Below the pieces are notes generated by a model that made no database searches, was not told the DNA's origin, and saw only the letters and a list, made by a program, of their open reading frames with translations. The position numbers and the translations under genes were made by a program. This document shows positions 40,758 through 49,186 of a stretch of 64,000 nt of DNA, piece by piece (position 1 is the first letter of the stretch; every line of letters starts with the position of its first letter). Source of the stretch: JAWLGJ01 sp041685145 (lineage in GTDB: Bacteria > Pseudomonadota > Alphaproteobacteria > Rhodospirillales > Magnetospirillaceae); assembly GCA_041685145.1 (NCBI GenBank), contig JAWLGJ010000009.1:11370-75369 (forward strand), read 5' to 3'.

Positions 40758-42965
40758 CTATTTGGTCTGGGCCTCGAACACCCCGTCCCAGCCGGCGCCG
40801 GGCGGATCGGTGCGCAGCGCCGCCACGCGCTCGGCATAGACGTCGTACAGCGCCTGCAGCCCCGCCGCCGCCGGCAGGCGCCGGCAGGCCGCCACCGCCT
40901 CAAGCACCGCGTCCCACTCCTGGGTGCGATAGGCCCGCAGCATCGCCGCATGGGCGGCGCGCAGCGCGGCCACCTCGGCCGCCTCGGCGCCGTCGACGAG
41001 GGTGTGAATGCGCACCGGATGGCGCCGGCCCTTGACCTGGATGAGGTCCAGTTCCAGCGCCGGCTGCTCGCCGGCGGCGCTCAGGGTATGCTCGCTGAGC
41101 ACGACATCGACGCCATAGGTCTTGCACTGGCCCTCCAGGCGCGAGGCGAGGTTGACGTTGTCGCCCAGCGCCGAATAGTCGAAGCGCCGTTCGGAGCCCA
41201 TATTGCCGACGCTGCACGGCCCCGAATTCAGCCCGATGCCGATGCGGATGCCGCCGTCGCCCAGCGCCGGGAACTCGGCCACCAGGTCGCGGTTGAGGTC
41301 GGCGAGGCGGTGGCGCATTGCCTGCACGGCCCGGCAGGCATTGGCGGCGTGGTCGGGATCGTCGAGGGGCGCGTTCCAGAAGGCCATGATGGCGTCGCCC
41401 ATGTATTTGTCGATGGTGCCGCCGGTCTCCAGGATGGCGTCGGTCATCGGGGTCAGGAAGCGGTTGAGAAGCTGCGTCACCTCGTCGGCGGTCATGCGCT
41501 CGGCCAGCGAGGTGAAGCCGCGGATGTCGCAGAACAGGATGGTCAGGTCGCGCTGCTCGCCTCCCAGGCGCAGGCGCTTGGGGTCGGCGGCGAGGCGCTC
41601 GACCATCGCCGGGGCCATGTAGTGCGCGAAGGCGGCGCGCACGCGGCGTTTTTCGCCCTCCACCTGCAAGAAGCGCGGCAGCGACGCCGCCACATAGACG
41701 GCGATGCCGGTGACGGCGGGATAGACCGGATCGAACAGCCAGCGCCAGGCGGCGAAGGCGTGCCACGAGGCGCCGACCACCCCCGCCACCGCCGCCAGCC
41801 CCAGCGCCACCGACACGGTGAACGGCAGGCGCGGGATCTGGAACAACGCCAGCACCAGCAGCCCCAAAACCGCCACCGACAGCAACTCGGCGCCGTCGGC
41901 CCAGTCCGGCCGGGCGAGGAAGGCGCCGCTGAGGGCCTGTTCCAGCACCTGGGCGTGCAGGCCGACGCCGGCGGCGATGGGGTTCAGCGGCGTGGCGTGC
42001 TGGTCCTTGAGACCGGCGGCGCTGGAGCCGACGATGACGATGGCGCCGCGGACGCGCTCATCGGCCTTACCGGCCATAACCTGCCACGCCGGCACGACGC
42101 GCTCGGCCTGGGCGCCGCTGTCATACAGCCACAGGCGGCCCTCGCCGTCGGTGGGCACCACCACCCGGCCGATCTTGACCTCGGTGACGCCGGTTTCGGC
42201 GCCGAAGCCGGTCTCGCCGCCCGCGCCCACGGTCTTGACAATGTAGCTGCCCGCCCCCTGCGCCACCCGCAGCGCCTCGGCCGCGAGGCTGGGATAAAGC
42301 TGGTCGCCGTCGGCCACCAGCAGCGGGATGCGCCGCACGACGCCGTCGGATTCGCGCATGACGTTGAGGCTGCCGCTGCCCTTGGTGGCCTCGGCCAGAA
42401 CCGGCAGCGCCGACACCGCGCCGGAGAAGCGCAGCACGAAGCGTTTCGGGTCGGGGCCCATCGAGGCGAAGCCGGCCTTGACGGGCGGCGGCGCGCCGCC
42501 CCCGCCGCCGGTGAGCACGAAGCCCATGACCGAACGCGTCTTCGCCAGCGCCTCGGCGAATATGGCGTCATGGTCGGGCAGCCGCCCCGCCGCCGCCAAC
42601 TCGCGCAGCGCCGCCGTCTGCGCCGTGTCCGGCCACGTCGTCATCACCCGCGCCGGCGAGGTGCGGTCGGGCTCGGCGAAGATGACGTCGAAGGCGATGG
42701 CCGCCGCGCCGGCCTCGTGCAGGGTCAGCACCAGATCCGCCAGCATCGTCCGCGGCCAGGGCCACTGCCCCAGCCGCTCCAGGCTGGCGTCGTCGATGTC
42801 GACCACCCGCACCGGCGCCGGCAGGTATTCGCGCGGGGCAAGCCGTTGATAGGTGTCGAAGACCCGCAGCCGCAGTTCGCTCAGGGCCTGCGGATCGGCG
42901 GCGCGCAGGCCGACGGCCAGCGCCAGCACCAGCAGCGGCGCCAGTATCCTGCCCCACTTGGCCAC
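40758..42965 (-). CDS. CHASE2-domain adenylate/guanylate cyclase
   Basis: The 735-residue protein starts at a GTG after a G-rich run. An N-terminal helix is followed by an extracytoplasmic CHASE2 sensor domain (residues about 30-330, with VDIDDASLERLGQWPWPR and FDVIFAEPD). Three membrane helices lie near residues 355-430. A class III cyclase domain follows: LTILFCDIRGFTSLAERM with the first metal Asp, then DKYMGDAIMAFWNAP with the second, and YSALGDNVNLASRLEGQCK. It should make cAMP (or cGMP) in response to an external cue. No signal-ligand information is available. Some 100 C-terminal residues beyond the cyclase domain are Ala-rich. Confidence 0.93.
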   Translation of the reverse strand: MAKWGRILAPLLVLALAVGLRAADPQALSELRLRVFDTYQRLAPREYLPAPVRVVDIDDASLERLGQWPWPRTMLADLVLTLHEAGAAAIAFDVIFAEPDRTSPARVMTTWPDTAQTAALRELAAAGRLPDHDAIFAEALAKTRSVMGFVLTGGGGGAPPPVKAGFASMGPDPKRFVLRFSGAVSALPVLAEATKGSGSLNVMRESDGVVRRIPLLVADGDQLYPSLAAEALRVAQGAGSYIVKTVGAGGETGFGAETGVTEVKIGRVVVPTDGEGRLWLYDSGAQAERVVPAWQVMAGKADERVRGAIVIVGSSAAGLKDQHATPLNPIAAGVGLHAQVLEQALSGAFLARPDWADGAELLSVAVLGLLVLALFQIPRLPFTVSVALGLAAVAGVVGASWHAFAAWRWLFDPVYPAVTGIAVYVAASLPRFLQVEGEKRRVRAAFAHYMAPAMVERLAADPKRLRLGGEQRDLTILFCDIRGFTSLAERMTADEVTQLLNRFLTPMTDAILETGGTIDKYMGDAIMAFWNAPLDDPDHAANACRAVQAMRHRLADLNRDLVAEFPALGDGGIRIGIGLNSGPCSVGNMGSERRFDYSALGDNVNLASRLEGQCKTYGVDVVLSEHTLSAAGEQPALELDLIQVKGRRHPVRIHTLVDGAEAAEVAALRAAHAAMLRAYRTQEWDAVLEAVAACRRLPAAAGLQALYDVYAERVAALRTDPPGAGWDGVFEAQTK

Positions 42966-43045
42966 GTCGCTCGCCCCCCTTGCCCCACAATTGCCGGACG
43001 GCCGAAAAGGCTACCACCTCCGGGGCGGGCAGGCCAGCGGCCGGG

Positions 43046-43202
43046 GCTCAGTCGGCGGGCTCCGAACGTAACATCGTCATGCCCGCGAAGGCGGGCACCC
43101 ACGGACCGCACCGCGAACTTCGGCTGAAGGCGGCGTCCAGGGTATGGCGCCGCCGTCAACCATTCCTTGGCCTCAATTCGGAGCCCTTGCTCAGTCGGCG
43201 GG
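43046..43202. mobile_element. MITE-like insertion at the 3' end of thyX
   Basis: A 130-bp element (43057-43186) has perfect 10-bp terminal inverted repeats, GGGCTCCGAA and TTCGGAGCCC. It is bracketed by a 14-bp direct repeat, GCTCAGTCGGCGGG, at 43046-43059 and 43189-43202. The second copy is the thyX stop codon and last codons; the first is a duplicate. Inside is the hairpin GCCCGC-GAAG-GCGGGC at 43081-43096 and a further GGCGGCG/CGCCGCC pair. It has no coding capacity. The pattern is that of a small non-autonomous element with target duplication. Confidence 0.65.
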
Positions 43203-44132
43203 GCGGCCGAGGGAGTCCATCAGTTCGCGCCATTCGCGCGCCGACAGGCCGCTGTCCTCGGCGCTTACCGTGTCGCCGGCCAGCATACGGCGCACCACCT
43301 CCAGGCCCTTGGCCGACAGATGCGCGCCGCCCAGGCGGTACTGGGTGAAGGCCTCGTAGGTGATCGGCACCCAGCGTTTCAGCGTCTCCAGCATCGCCTC
43401 GGCGTAGACGCGGATTTCGTACTGGGCGTGATGGTCGGCGCGCAGGCTGAGGAAGTGCATCAGGTTGTGCAGGTCGATCTTCCAGTACCACTGCGTATAG
43501 GTGTTCAGGGTCAGGTTCATGCGCGCCAGTTCCCGCGCCAGGCCGCGGCGGCCCGGGTCGCGGGCGTTGCCGGCCTCGTCCTCGTTGAGCATGTCCTCGT
43601 AATGGGCGTAGTTGCGCTCGGCGTCCTCGCGCAGCAGGGCCAGCACCCGCGCCGCCTCCTCGCCCTCCAGCACCTCGCCGCGCCCCTGGCGGTTGCTGCT
43701 CGACTGCGCCGCCAGATGCTCGGGCGCGGGGATGTAGAACTCGCGGTCGAGGATGGAATAGCGCGCCGAATACTCGTTGACGTTGGCGGTGCGGTGCCGA
43801 ATCCACTGCCGCGCCACGAAGATCGGCATCTTGACGTGGTATTTGATTTCGCACATCTCGAACGGCGTCGTGTGCCGGTGGCGCATCAGGTAATTGATGA
43901 GGCCGCGGTCCTCGCTGACCTTGCGCGTTCCCTTGCCGTAGGACACCCGCGCCGCCTGCACGATGGCGCCGTCGTCGCCCATATAGTCGATGACGCGCAC
44001 GAATCCGTGGTCCAGGACGGGGACCGCCTCGTAGAGGATTTCCTCAAGCGCCGGCACCGTGGCCCGACGGGTGGTGTTGCGGACGTCGCGCGCGGCCGCG
44101 ATGTCGCCCTGCTGCTGCTCGGTCAGGCGCAT
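43191..44132 (-). CDS. thyX: FAD-dependent thymidylate synthase ThyX
   Basis: The 313-residue enzyme has the ThyX signature RHRTANVNEYSARYS near residue 115 with surrounding QWI and the FEMCEIKYHVKMPIF lead-in, and the C-terminal HFLSLRADHHAQYEIR. It methylates dUMP with methylene-tetrahydrofolate and FADH2, replacing ThyA. GGAG lies 10 bases before the ATG. It is longer than many ThyX (about 230-250) through N- and C-terminal extensions, as in other alphaproteobacteria. Its stop codon is duplicated by the adjacent MITE-like element. Confidence 0.96.
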   Translation of the reverse strand: MRLTEQQQGDIAAARDVRNTTRRATVPALEEILYEAVPVLDHGFVRVIDYMGDDGAIVQAARVSYGKGTRKVSEDRGLINYLMRHRHTTPFEMCEIKYHVKMPIFVARQWIRHRTANVNEYSARYSILDREFYIPAPEHLAAQSSSNRQGRGEVLEGEEAARVLALLREDAERNYAHYEDMLNEDEAGNARDPGRRGLARELARMNLTLNTYTQWYWKIDLHNLMHFLSLRADHHAQYEIRVYAEAMLETLKRWVPITYEAFTQYRLGGAHLSAKGLEVVRRMLAGDTVSAEDSGLSAREWRELMDSLGRPAD

Positions 44133-44219
44133 AAGTATCGTTCTCCGAAAATCGCCGGCGGATGAAATAGCGCCGAACTTTAGCCCGCGCCGCCGCCGGC
44201 ATCAACGGGGCCGCGGAAC

Positions 44220-44248
44220 TGGACCGCAATCGGCACCGGGGCTACAAT
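44220..44248 (+). promoter_or_regulatory. Candidate promoter of the hisH2 operon
   Basis: TGGACC and TACAAT are 17 bp apart, 83 bp before the hisH2 ATG, matching four and five consensus bases. It is the only good pair in the divergent thyX-hisH2 spacer. Confidence 0.5.
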
Positions 44249-44330
44249 TTCCGCCGCTCAAATGGGGGGGCGGCGTGTTGCCCGTCATACCAGCTTCGAA
44301 CCAACGGCGTGCCCGGACGCGGTACAGGCG

Positions 44331-44960
44331 ATGATCGTCGTCCTCGACTACGGCATGGGCAATCTGCGCTCGGTCCTCAACGCCCTCCAGGCGGTCGGCG
44401 CCGAGGCGCGGCTGGGCACCGGCCCGGCGGACGTGGCCGCCGCCGGCGCCCTTGTGCTGCCCGGCGTCGGCGCCTTCGGCGAGGCCATGCAGCGCCTAGC
44501 GGCGCGCGGCCTGGTCGCGGCGTTGCGCGACGCGGTCGGCGCCGGGGGCACGCCTTTGCTGGGCATCTGCCTGGGAATGCAACTGCTGGCGACGACGGGA
44601 ACCGAACACGGCGAGCATGAGGGCCTGGGCCTGATGGCCGGGCGCGTGGTGCCCTTCGACTTCCCGCCTGAACACCGCGCGCTGCGCGTGCCGCATGTGG
44701 GCTGGAACGACGTGCGCTTTCGCAAGACCGACGGCCTGCACGCCGGCATGGGCGAGGCGCAGGCGTTCTATTTCACCCACAGCTATCATCTGCGGCCCGA
44801 CGACCCCGCCGACGTCGCCGGGGTCTGCGATTACGGCATCGACTTCGTCGCCAGCGTCGAGCGCGGCAATGTCAGCGGCGCCCAGTTCCACCCCGAGAAA
44901 AGCCACCAGATGGGCCTGCGCCTGATCCGCAACTGGTTGGAGGGCGTGGCCCGTGCTTAA
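44331..44960 (+). CDS. hisH2: HisH-like glutamine amidotransferase (HisH2), sugar amidine synthesis
   Basis: The start at ATG 44331 (MIVVLDYGMGNLRSVLNAL) gives 209 residues. The class I amidotransferase triad is visible: Cys80 in LLGICLGMQL and His/Glu in AQFHPEKSH. In histidine synthesis HisH gives ammonia to HisF, but no hisA, hisB or hisI is near. The next genes are an atypical HisF and a WbpG-type amidotransferase. In Pseudomonas O-antigen and Campylobacter flagellin systems, HisH2/HisF2 deliver ammonia to WbpG/PseA to form an acetamidino group on a sugar. I take that role here. Confidence 0.88.
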   Translation: MIVVLDYGMGNLRSVLNALQAVGAEARLGTGPADVAAAGALVLPGVGAFGEAMQRLAARGLVAALRDAVGAGGTPLLGICLGMQLLATTGTEHGEHEGLGLMAGRVVPFDFPPEHRALRVPHVGWNDVRFRKTDGLHAGMGEAQAFYFTHSYHLRPDDPADVAGVCDYGIDFVASVERGNVSGAQFHPEKSHQMGLRLIRNWLEGVARA

Positions 44961-45741
44961 GCACCGCCTCATCCCCGTGCTGCTGTTGCAGAACGGCCAG
45001 CTTGTCCGCAGCGAGCGGTTTTCCATCCATCAGGTGATCGGCAACCCCATCCACGAGGTCGAACGCTTCAACCAGTGGAACGTCGACGAGCTGATCTATC
45101 TCGACATCACCCGCGACGGCGACTACGACCTGCGGCGCGACGACAAGAAGCTGCGCGGTCTGGGCACCCCGATGGAGATCCTGGAGGCGGTCAGCCGCAC
45201 CTGTTTCATGCCGCTGACCTGGGGCGGACGCATCCGCGACATCGAGCAGGCCCGCGAAATCTTCAGCCGCGGCGCCGACAAGATCGCCCTCAACACCCGG
45301 GCGCTGCGCCGGCCCGAATTCATCACCGAGGCGGCGCGGCAGTTCGGCTCGCAGGCGGTCATCGTCAGCATCGACGCGCGCCGCCGCGAGGACGGCCGTT
45401 CGGAAGTGGTGACCGAAGGCGGCACCGCCCCCACCGGCCTCGACCCCGCCGACTGGGCACGCCAGGCCGAGGAGCGCGGCGCCGGCGAGATTCTGCTGCA
45501 AAGCATCGACCGCGACGGCACGGCGCGCGGCTACGATCTCGACCTCGTCGCCGCCGTGGCGGGGGCGGTGCGCATCCCCGTCATCGCCTGCAGCGGGGTG
45601 GGCACCTATGAGCATTACGCCAAGGGCATCGCCGCCGGGGCCTCGGCGGTGGCGGCGGCGAATATCTGGCACTTCAAGGAACTCGCCGACCGCGGCGGCA
45701 AGCGGGCGCTGGCCCGCGCCAACGTCAATGTCAGGATGTGA
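44953..45741 (+). CDS. hisF2: HisF-like cyclase subunit (HisF2), sugar amidine synthesis
   Basis: The 262-residue TIM barrel starts at a GTG overlapping hisH2 by 8 bp, with GGAGGGCG upstream. It differs from histidine HisF in its N-terminal part: IPVLLLQNGQLVRSERF and HQVIGNPIHEVERFNQWNVDELIYLDI, phrases of the HisF2 subgroup that partners WbpG/PseA. The phosphate-site half GSQAVIVSIDARR and the later IDRDGTARGYDLDL and PVIACSGVGTYEH are retained. It probably tunnels ammonia from HisH2 to the amidotransferase. Confidence 0.9.
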   Translation: MLKHRLIPVLLLQNGQLVRSERFSIHQVIGNPIHEVERFNQWNVDELIYLDITRDGDYDLRRDDKKLRGLGTPMEILEAVSRTCFMPLTWGGRIRDIEQAREIFSRGADKIALNTRALRRPEFITEAARQFGSQAVIVSIDARRREDGRSEVVTEGGTAPTGLDPADWARQAEERGAGEILLQSIDRDGTARGYDLDLVAAVAGAVRIPVIACSGVGTYEHYAKGIAAGASAVAAANIWHFKELADRGGKRALARANVNVRM

Positions 45742-45749
45742 GGAGGGGT

Positions 45750-46973
45750 ATGGCAGTCACCTATTGCACCCGATGCGTCTATCCCAGCAGCTCGGCGGCG
45801 CCGCTCACCTTCGACGAGGACGGGGTGTGCTCGGGCTGCCGCACGGCGCGGCAGGTGGAGGGCATCGACTGGGAGGAGCGCTGGCACGCCTTCGAGGAAC
45901 TGATCGACTCCTATCGCGGCGACGGCGCCTATGACGTCGTCATCCCGGTCAGCGGCGGCAAGGACAGCTATTACCAGACCCATGTGGCGGTGAAGCGCCT
46001 GGGGCTGAAGCCGCTGCTGGTCACCTATCACGGCAACAACTATCTGCCCGAGGGCGAGCGCAACCTGCAACGGATGCGCGACGTCTTCGACGTCGATCAC
46101 CTCATCTTCCGGCCCAGCCGCGACGTGCTCGTCAAGATGAACCTGCTCGGGTTCCGGGTGCAGGGCGACATGAACTGGCACAACCACTGCGGCATCATGA
46201 CCTGGCCGATCCAGATGGCGGTGCGCCACCGCGTGCCGCTGATCCTGTGGGGCGAGCATGGCTGGGTGGACCTGGGTGGGATGTTCTCGCTCAACGATTT
46301 CGCCGAGTTCACCGCCAAGAAGCGCCTGGAGCACGACCTGCGCGGCTATGACTGGCACGACTTCACCGACGAGGGCCTGGAGCGCATGGGCCGCCCGGAA
46401 CTGAAGATGGGCCTGACCGCGAAGGATTTGCAATGGGCGCAATATCCCGGCGACGAGGACATCGACGAGGTCGGCGTGCGGGGCATCTATCTGGGCTTCT
46501 ACGAGGCCTGGGACGGCAACCGCAACGCCCGCATCGCCCAGGAAGAGTACGGCTGGGAGCCGGCCGAACAGCCCTTCGAGCGCACCTACCGCCGGTTCTC
46601 GAACCTGGACGACATGCACGAGAACGGCATCCACGATTACCTGAAATTCATCAAGTTCGGCTATGGCCGGGGCAGCGACCACGCCTGCAAGGACATCCGC
46701 CTGGGGGTGATGACCCGCGAGGAAGGCATCGCGATGGTGCGCCGCTACGACCACGTCAAGCCGCGCCGCGACCTGGAACGCTGGCTGGACTATGTCGGCA
46801 TGAGCGAGGCGGAGTTCGACGCCATCGCCGACACCTTCCGCGATCCGCGCGTCTGGTGGATCGAGGACGACCAGTGGGTCAAGCAGGACATCTGGGGCGG
46901 CTGCTCGGCCTATGGACCGGTGCATCTGGCCGAGGACGACCCCCGCCGCGCCAAATACACGCGCGGCGCCTAG
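45750..46973 (+). CDS. wbpG: WbpG/PseA-type N-acetyl sugar amidotransferase
   Basis: The ATG at 45750 follows AGGAGGGG, placed directly after the hisF2 stop. The 407-residue protein has an N-terminal zinc ribbon (Cys6, Cys9, Cys27, Cys30), and a PP-loop ATP pyrophosphatase domain with PVSGGKDSYY near residue 66. HNHCGIMTWPIQMAV and LWGEHGWVD follow. Members activate the N-acetyl carbonyl of a sugar with ATP and replace its oxygen with ammonia from HisH2/HisF2, giving an acetamidino group. The acceptor could be a 2,3-diamino uronic acid as in P. aeruginosa O5, or pseudaminic or legionaminic acid. No pse or leg genes are in the window. Confidence 0.9.
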   Translation: MAVTYCTRCVYPSSSAAPLTFDEDGVCSGCRTARQVEGIDWEERWHAFEELIDSYRGDGAYDVVIPVSGGKDSYYQTHVAVKRLGLKPLLVTYHGNNYLPEGERNLQRMRDVFDVDHLIFRPSRDVLVKMNLLGFRVQGDMNWHNHCGIMTWPIQMAVRHRVPLILWGEHGWVDLGGMFSLNDFAEFTAKKRLEHDLRGYDWHDFTDEGLERMGRPELKMGLTAKDLQWAQYPGDEDIDEVGVRGIYLGFYEAWDGNRNARIAQEEYGWEPAEQPFERTYRRFSNLDDMHENGIHDYLKFIKFGYGRGSDHACKDIRLGVMTREEGIAMVRRYDHVKPRRDLERWLDYVGMSEAEFDAIADTFRDPRVWWIEDDQWVKQDIWGGCSAYGPVHLAEDDPRRAKYTRGA

Positions 46974-46988
46974 GGGCGGGAGACGACG

Positions 46989-48227
46989 GTGGAACGGAAA
47001 TTCGGCTTCAGCACCTTTCAGGACGTCGCGCGCCGCGCGGCCGGGCGGCCCATCGTCCTGTTCGGCGCCGGCAACATCGCCGCCAAGACCAGCCGCCGCA
47101 TCGGGCGCAAGCTGTCATTCCTGGTCGACAACAACCCCAACCTTTGGGACACGCAGCAGCTTGGCGTCACCGTGCGCCCGCCCGAGACCCTGACCGGCGC
47201 CGAGGCGCGGCCCTTCATCCTCATCTGCACCACCTCCTTCACCGACGTCGCGGCGCAGCTTGCGGGCATGGGCTTCGAGATCGGGCACGATTTCCTGGTC
47301 AGCCCCGTCCTCAACGACCTGCGCATCATCGCCGAGCTTGAGAGCCTGAAGACCAGCCTGCTGTTCACCAACGGCCTGCCGCCGTCCGCCGCCGAGACCG
47401 GCGGCGGCGGCCTTTACGAGCTGGACGTCGACGGCGACTGGACGGTGCGCAAGGTGCATTCCGGCAGTTGCCACGGCATCCTCGCCCACGGCGACAACTT
47501 CCTGGTCGTCGACGACGAGCGCGGGCTGATGGAGATCGACCGCGACTACCGCGTCGTGCGCTCGCGGCCGCTGCCGCCCGCCTCGCGCGGCCACGGCGTC
47601 GCCTATTGCGCCGAACTCGAACGCTATTACGTCGCCTGCTCCTACGCCGACAAGGTGTTGGCCTTCGACCGCAATTTCGAACCCGCCGGCGAAATCCTCC
47701 TGTCGCACAAATGCGCCCGCGACAAGGCCCCCGCCCACCACTGCAACGACATCTGCGTCGTCGGCACCAGCCTTTACGTCTCGATGTTCTCGCTGACCGG
47801 CAACTGGAAGCGCGACATCTTCGACGGCGGGGTGCTGGAATTCGACCTTGTGTCGGGCGAGCGCGTCGGGCCGGTCGTCACCGACCTGTGGATGCCCCAC
47901 AACATCGACTTCATGGACGGCTCGCTGGTGGTCTGCGACTCGCTGCGCGGCGAGTTGCGCAAGGGCAACGCACAGCCGGTGGGGCGGTTTCCCGGCTTCA
48001 CCCGCGGGCTGGCCGGCGACGGCACCTTTCATTACGTCGGGCAGAGCCGCAACCGCAATTTCAGCCGCTATATGGGCCTGTCGCAGAACATCTCCATCGA
48101 CACCTCGATCATCGTCTTCGACGAGGAAACCAAGGTGTCGCGCAGCCTGTTCCTGCCCGCCAGCATCTCCGAAATCCACGGCATTGCGCTGTTGCAGCCC
48201 TTCGCCGACATCGAGCCGGCGCCATGA
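46989..48227 (+). CDS. Unknown protein: Rossmann-like domain fused to a beta-propeller-like domain
   Basis: The 412-residue product has two parts. Residues 1-125 look like a small Rossmann domain: RPIVLFGAGNIAAKTSRRI, SFLVDNNPNLWD and FILICTTSFTDV, similar to nucleotide-sugar-linked domains found in other sugar-modification clusters. Residues about 135-405 contain repeated beta-rich segments: HGILAHGDNFLVVDDERGL, GHGVAYCAELERYYVACSYADKV, HCNDICVVGTSLYVSMFS, PHNIDFMDGSLVVCDS and SEIHGIALL. This resembles the DUF4915/TIGR03032-like propellers. There is no signal peptide. It lies 15 bp after wbpG and overlaps the methyltransferase, so it probably acts on the same sugar. I do not know its reaction. 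Confidence 0.7.
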   Translation: MERKFGFSTFQDVARRAAGRPIVLFGAGNIAAKTSRRIGRKLSFLVDNNPNLWDTQQLGVTVRPPETLTGAEARPFILICTTSFTDVAAQLAGMGFEIGHDFLVSPVLNDLRIIAELESLKTSLLFTNGLPPSAAETGGGGLYELDVDGDWTVRKVHSGSCHGILAHGDNFLVVDDERGLMEIDRDYRVVRSRPLPPASRGHGVAYCAELERYYVACSYADKVLAFDRNFEPAGEILLSHKCARDKAPAHHCNDICVVGTSLYVSMFSLTGNWKRDIFDGGVLEFDLVSGERVGPVVTDLWMPHNIDFMDGSLVVCDSLRGELRKGNAQPVGRFPGFTRGLAGDGTFHYVGQSRNRNFSRYMGLSQNISIDTSIIVFDEETKVSRSLFLPASISEIHGIALLQPFADIEPAP

Positions 48228-49162
48228 CCGACGCCGCGCGCCCCGCCCTCGACCCGCGCCGCCTGCGCGAGCTTTACCGCCAGAAGCGCAACATCCTCCA
48301 GACCATTCGCGAGGAAAGCGGACAGGAGACCAACGACCCCCTCGCCATCCTGGTCGCCTACGACCTACAGGCGGGATCGTATCTGGCCCGCCTCGACGAT
48401 CCGGCGGCGCGGGAGGTCAACGACGTCAACACCGCCAAATTCGCCCGCCTGTTCGAGGAACTGGGCGCCGCCTCGCTGCTGCACCCGGGCACCGGCGAGG
48501 GCAAGACCCTGTGCCATGTGGTCGAGAAGATGGCGGCGGCGCCGCGCCACGTCTTCGGCTTCGACATCGCGCTGTCGCGGGTGATGTTCGCCGCCCGCCA
48601 CGCCCGCGCGCTGGGACAGAACGCGGTGCGCTTCTTCACCGGCAACATGCTGGAAATTCCCATACGCGACAACGCCTTCGACGTCGTGTTCACCAGCCAC
48701 AGCATGGAGCCCAATGGCGGCCGCGAGGAGGCGCTGCTGCGCGAGCTGTACCGCGTGGCCGACCGCTACCTCGTCCTCCGCGAGCCGTCGTGGGAGTTGG
48801 GCGGCGCCGAGACCCGCGCCCATATCGAGCGCCATCGCTATGTCCGCGGCATTCCGGAGACGGCCCGGCGCCTGGGCTATGACGTGGTCGAGCACCGCGC
48901 CTTCGGCGACGACGAGAACCCGCGCAACGTCGCGGCGCTGACGGTCATCCGCAAGCGCGACGGCGCCGCCTCCGCCCCCGCCTGGGTGGCCGACGGTCAC
49001 CCCTATGCCTCGCCGCTTCACAAGGAGCCGTTGGCGGCCACCGGCGGCGCCTATTACGCCGCCGACGACGCCCTCGCCTTCCCCATCGTCGCCGGCATCC
49101 CCTGCCTGCTGGCCGAGAACGGCATTTTCTCGACCCGTTTCCTCGCCGCCCTGGACGAATAG
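48224..49162 (+). CDS. SAM-dependent methyltransferase with Trm112-like C-terminal segment
   Basis: The ATG at 48224 overlaps the previous stop as ATGA; the longer upstream frame is a shadow. The 312-residue protein has a class I methyltransferase core: SLLHPGTGEGKTLCHVV (motif I) near residue 86, FGFDIALSRVMFAARHA, and FTGNMLEIPIRDNAFDVVFTSHSME. The last 50 residues (SPLHKEPLAATGGAYY, then FPIVAGIPCLLAENG) have the sequence pattern of a Trm112/UPF0434 domain but lack its zinc Cys. It is the last gene of the amidino-sugar operon. O- or N-methylation of the surface sugar is possible; no target is shown. Confidence 0.78.
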   Translation: MTDAARPALDPRRLRELYRQKRNILQTIREESGQETNDPLAILVAYDLQAGSYLARLDDPAAREVNDVNTAKFARLFEELGAASLLHPGTGEGKTLCHVVEKMAAAPRHVFGFDIALSRVMFAARHARALGQNAVRFFTGNMLEIPIRDNAFDVVFTSHSMEPNGGREEALLRELYRVADRYLVLREPSWELGGAETRAHIERHRYVRGIPETARRLGYDVVEHRAFGDDENPRNVAALTVIRKRDGAASAPAWVADGHPYASPLHKEPLAATGGAYYAADDALAFPIVAGIPCLLAENGIFSTRFLAALDE

Positions 49163-49186
49163 GCGCGCCATGCCCACAAAAGGCAC

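Noticed and set aside
44331..45741. HisH and HisF as part of histidine biosynthesis
   Set aside because: No other histidine gene is near, HisF has the N-terminal phrases of the HisF2 subgroup, and a WbpG/PseA amidotransferase follows directly.
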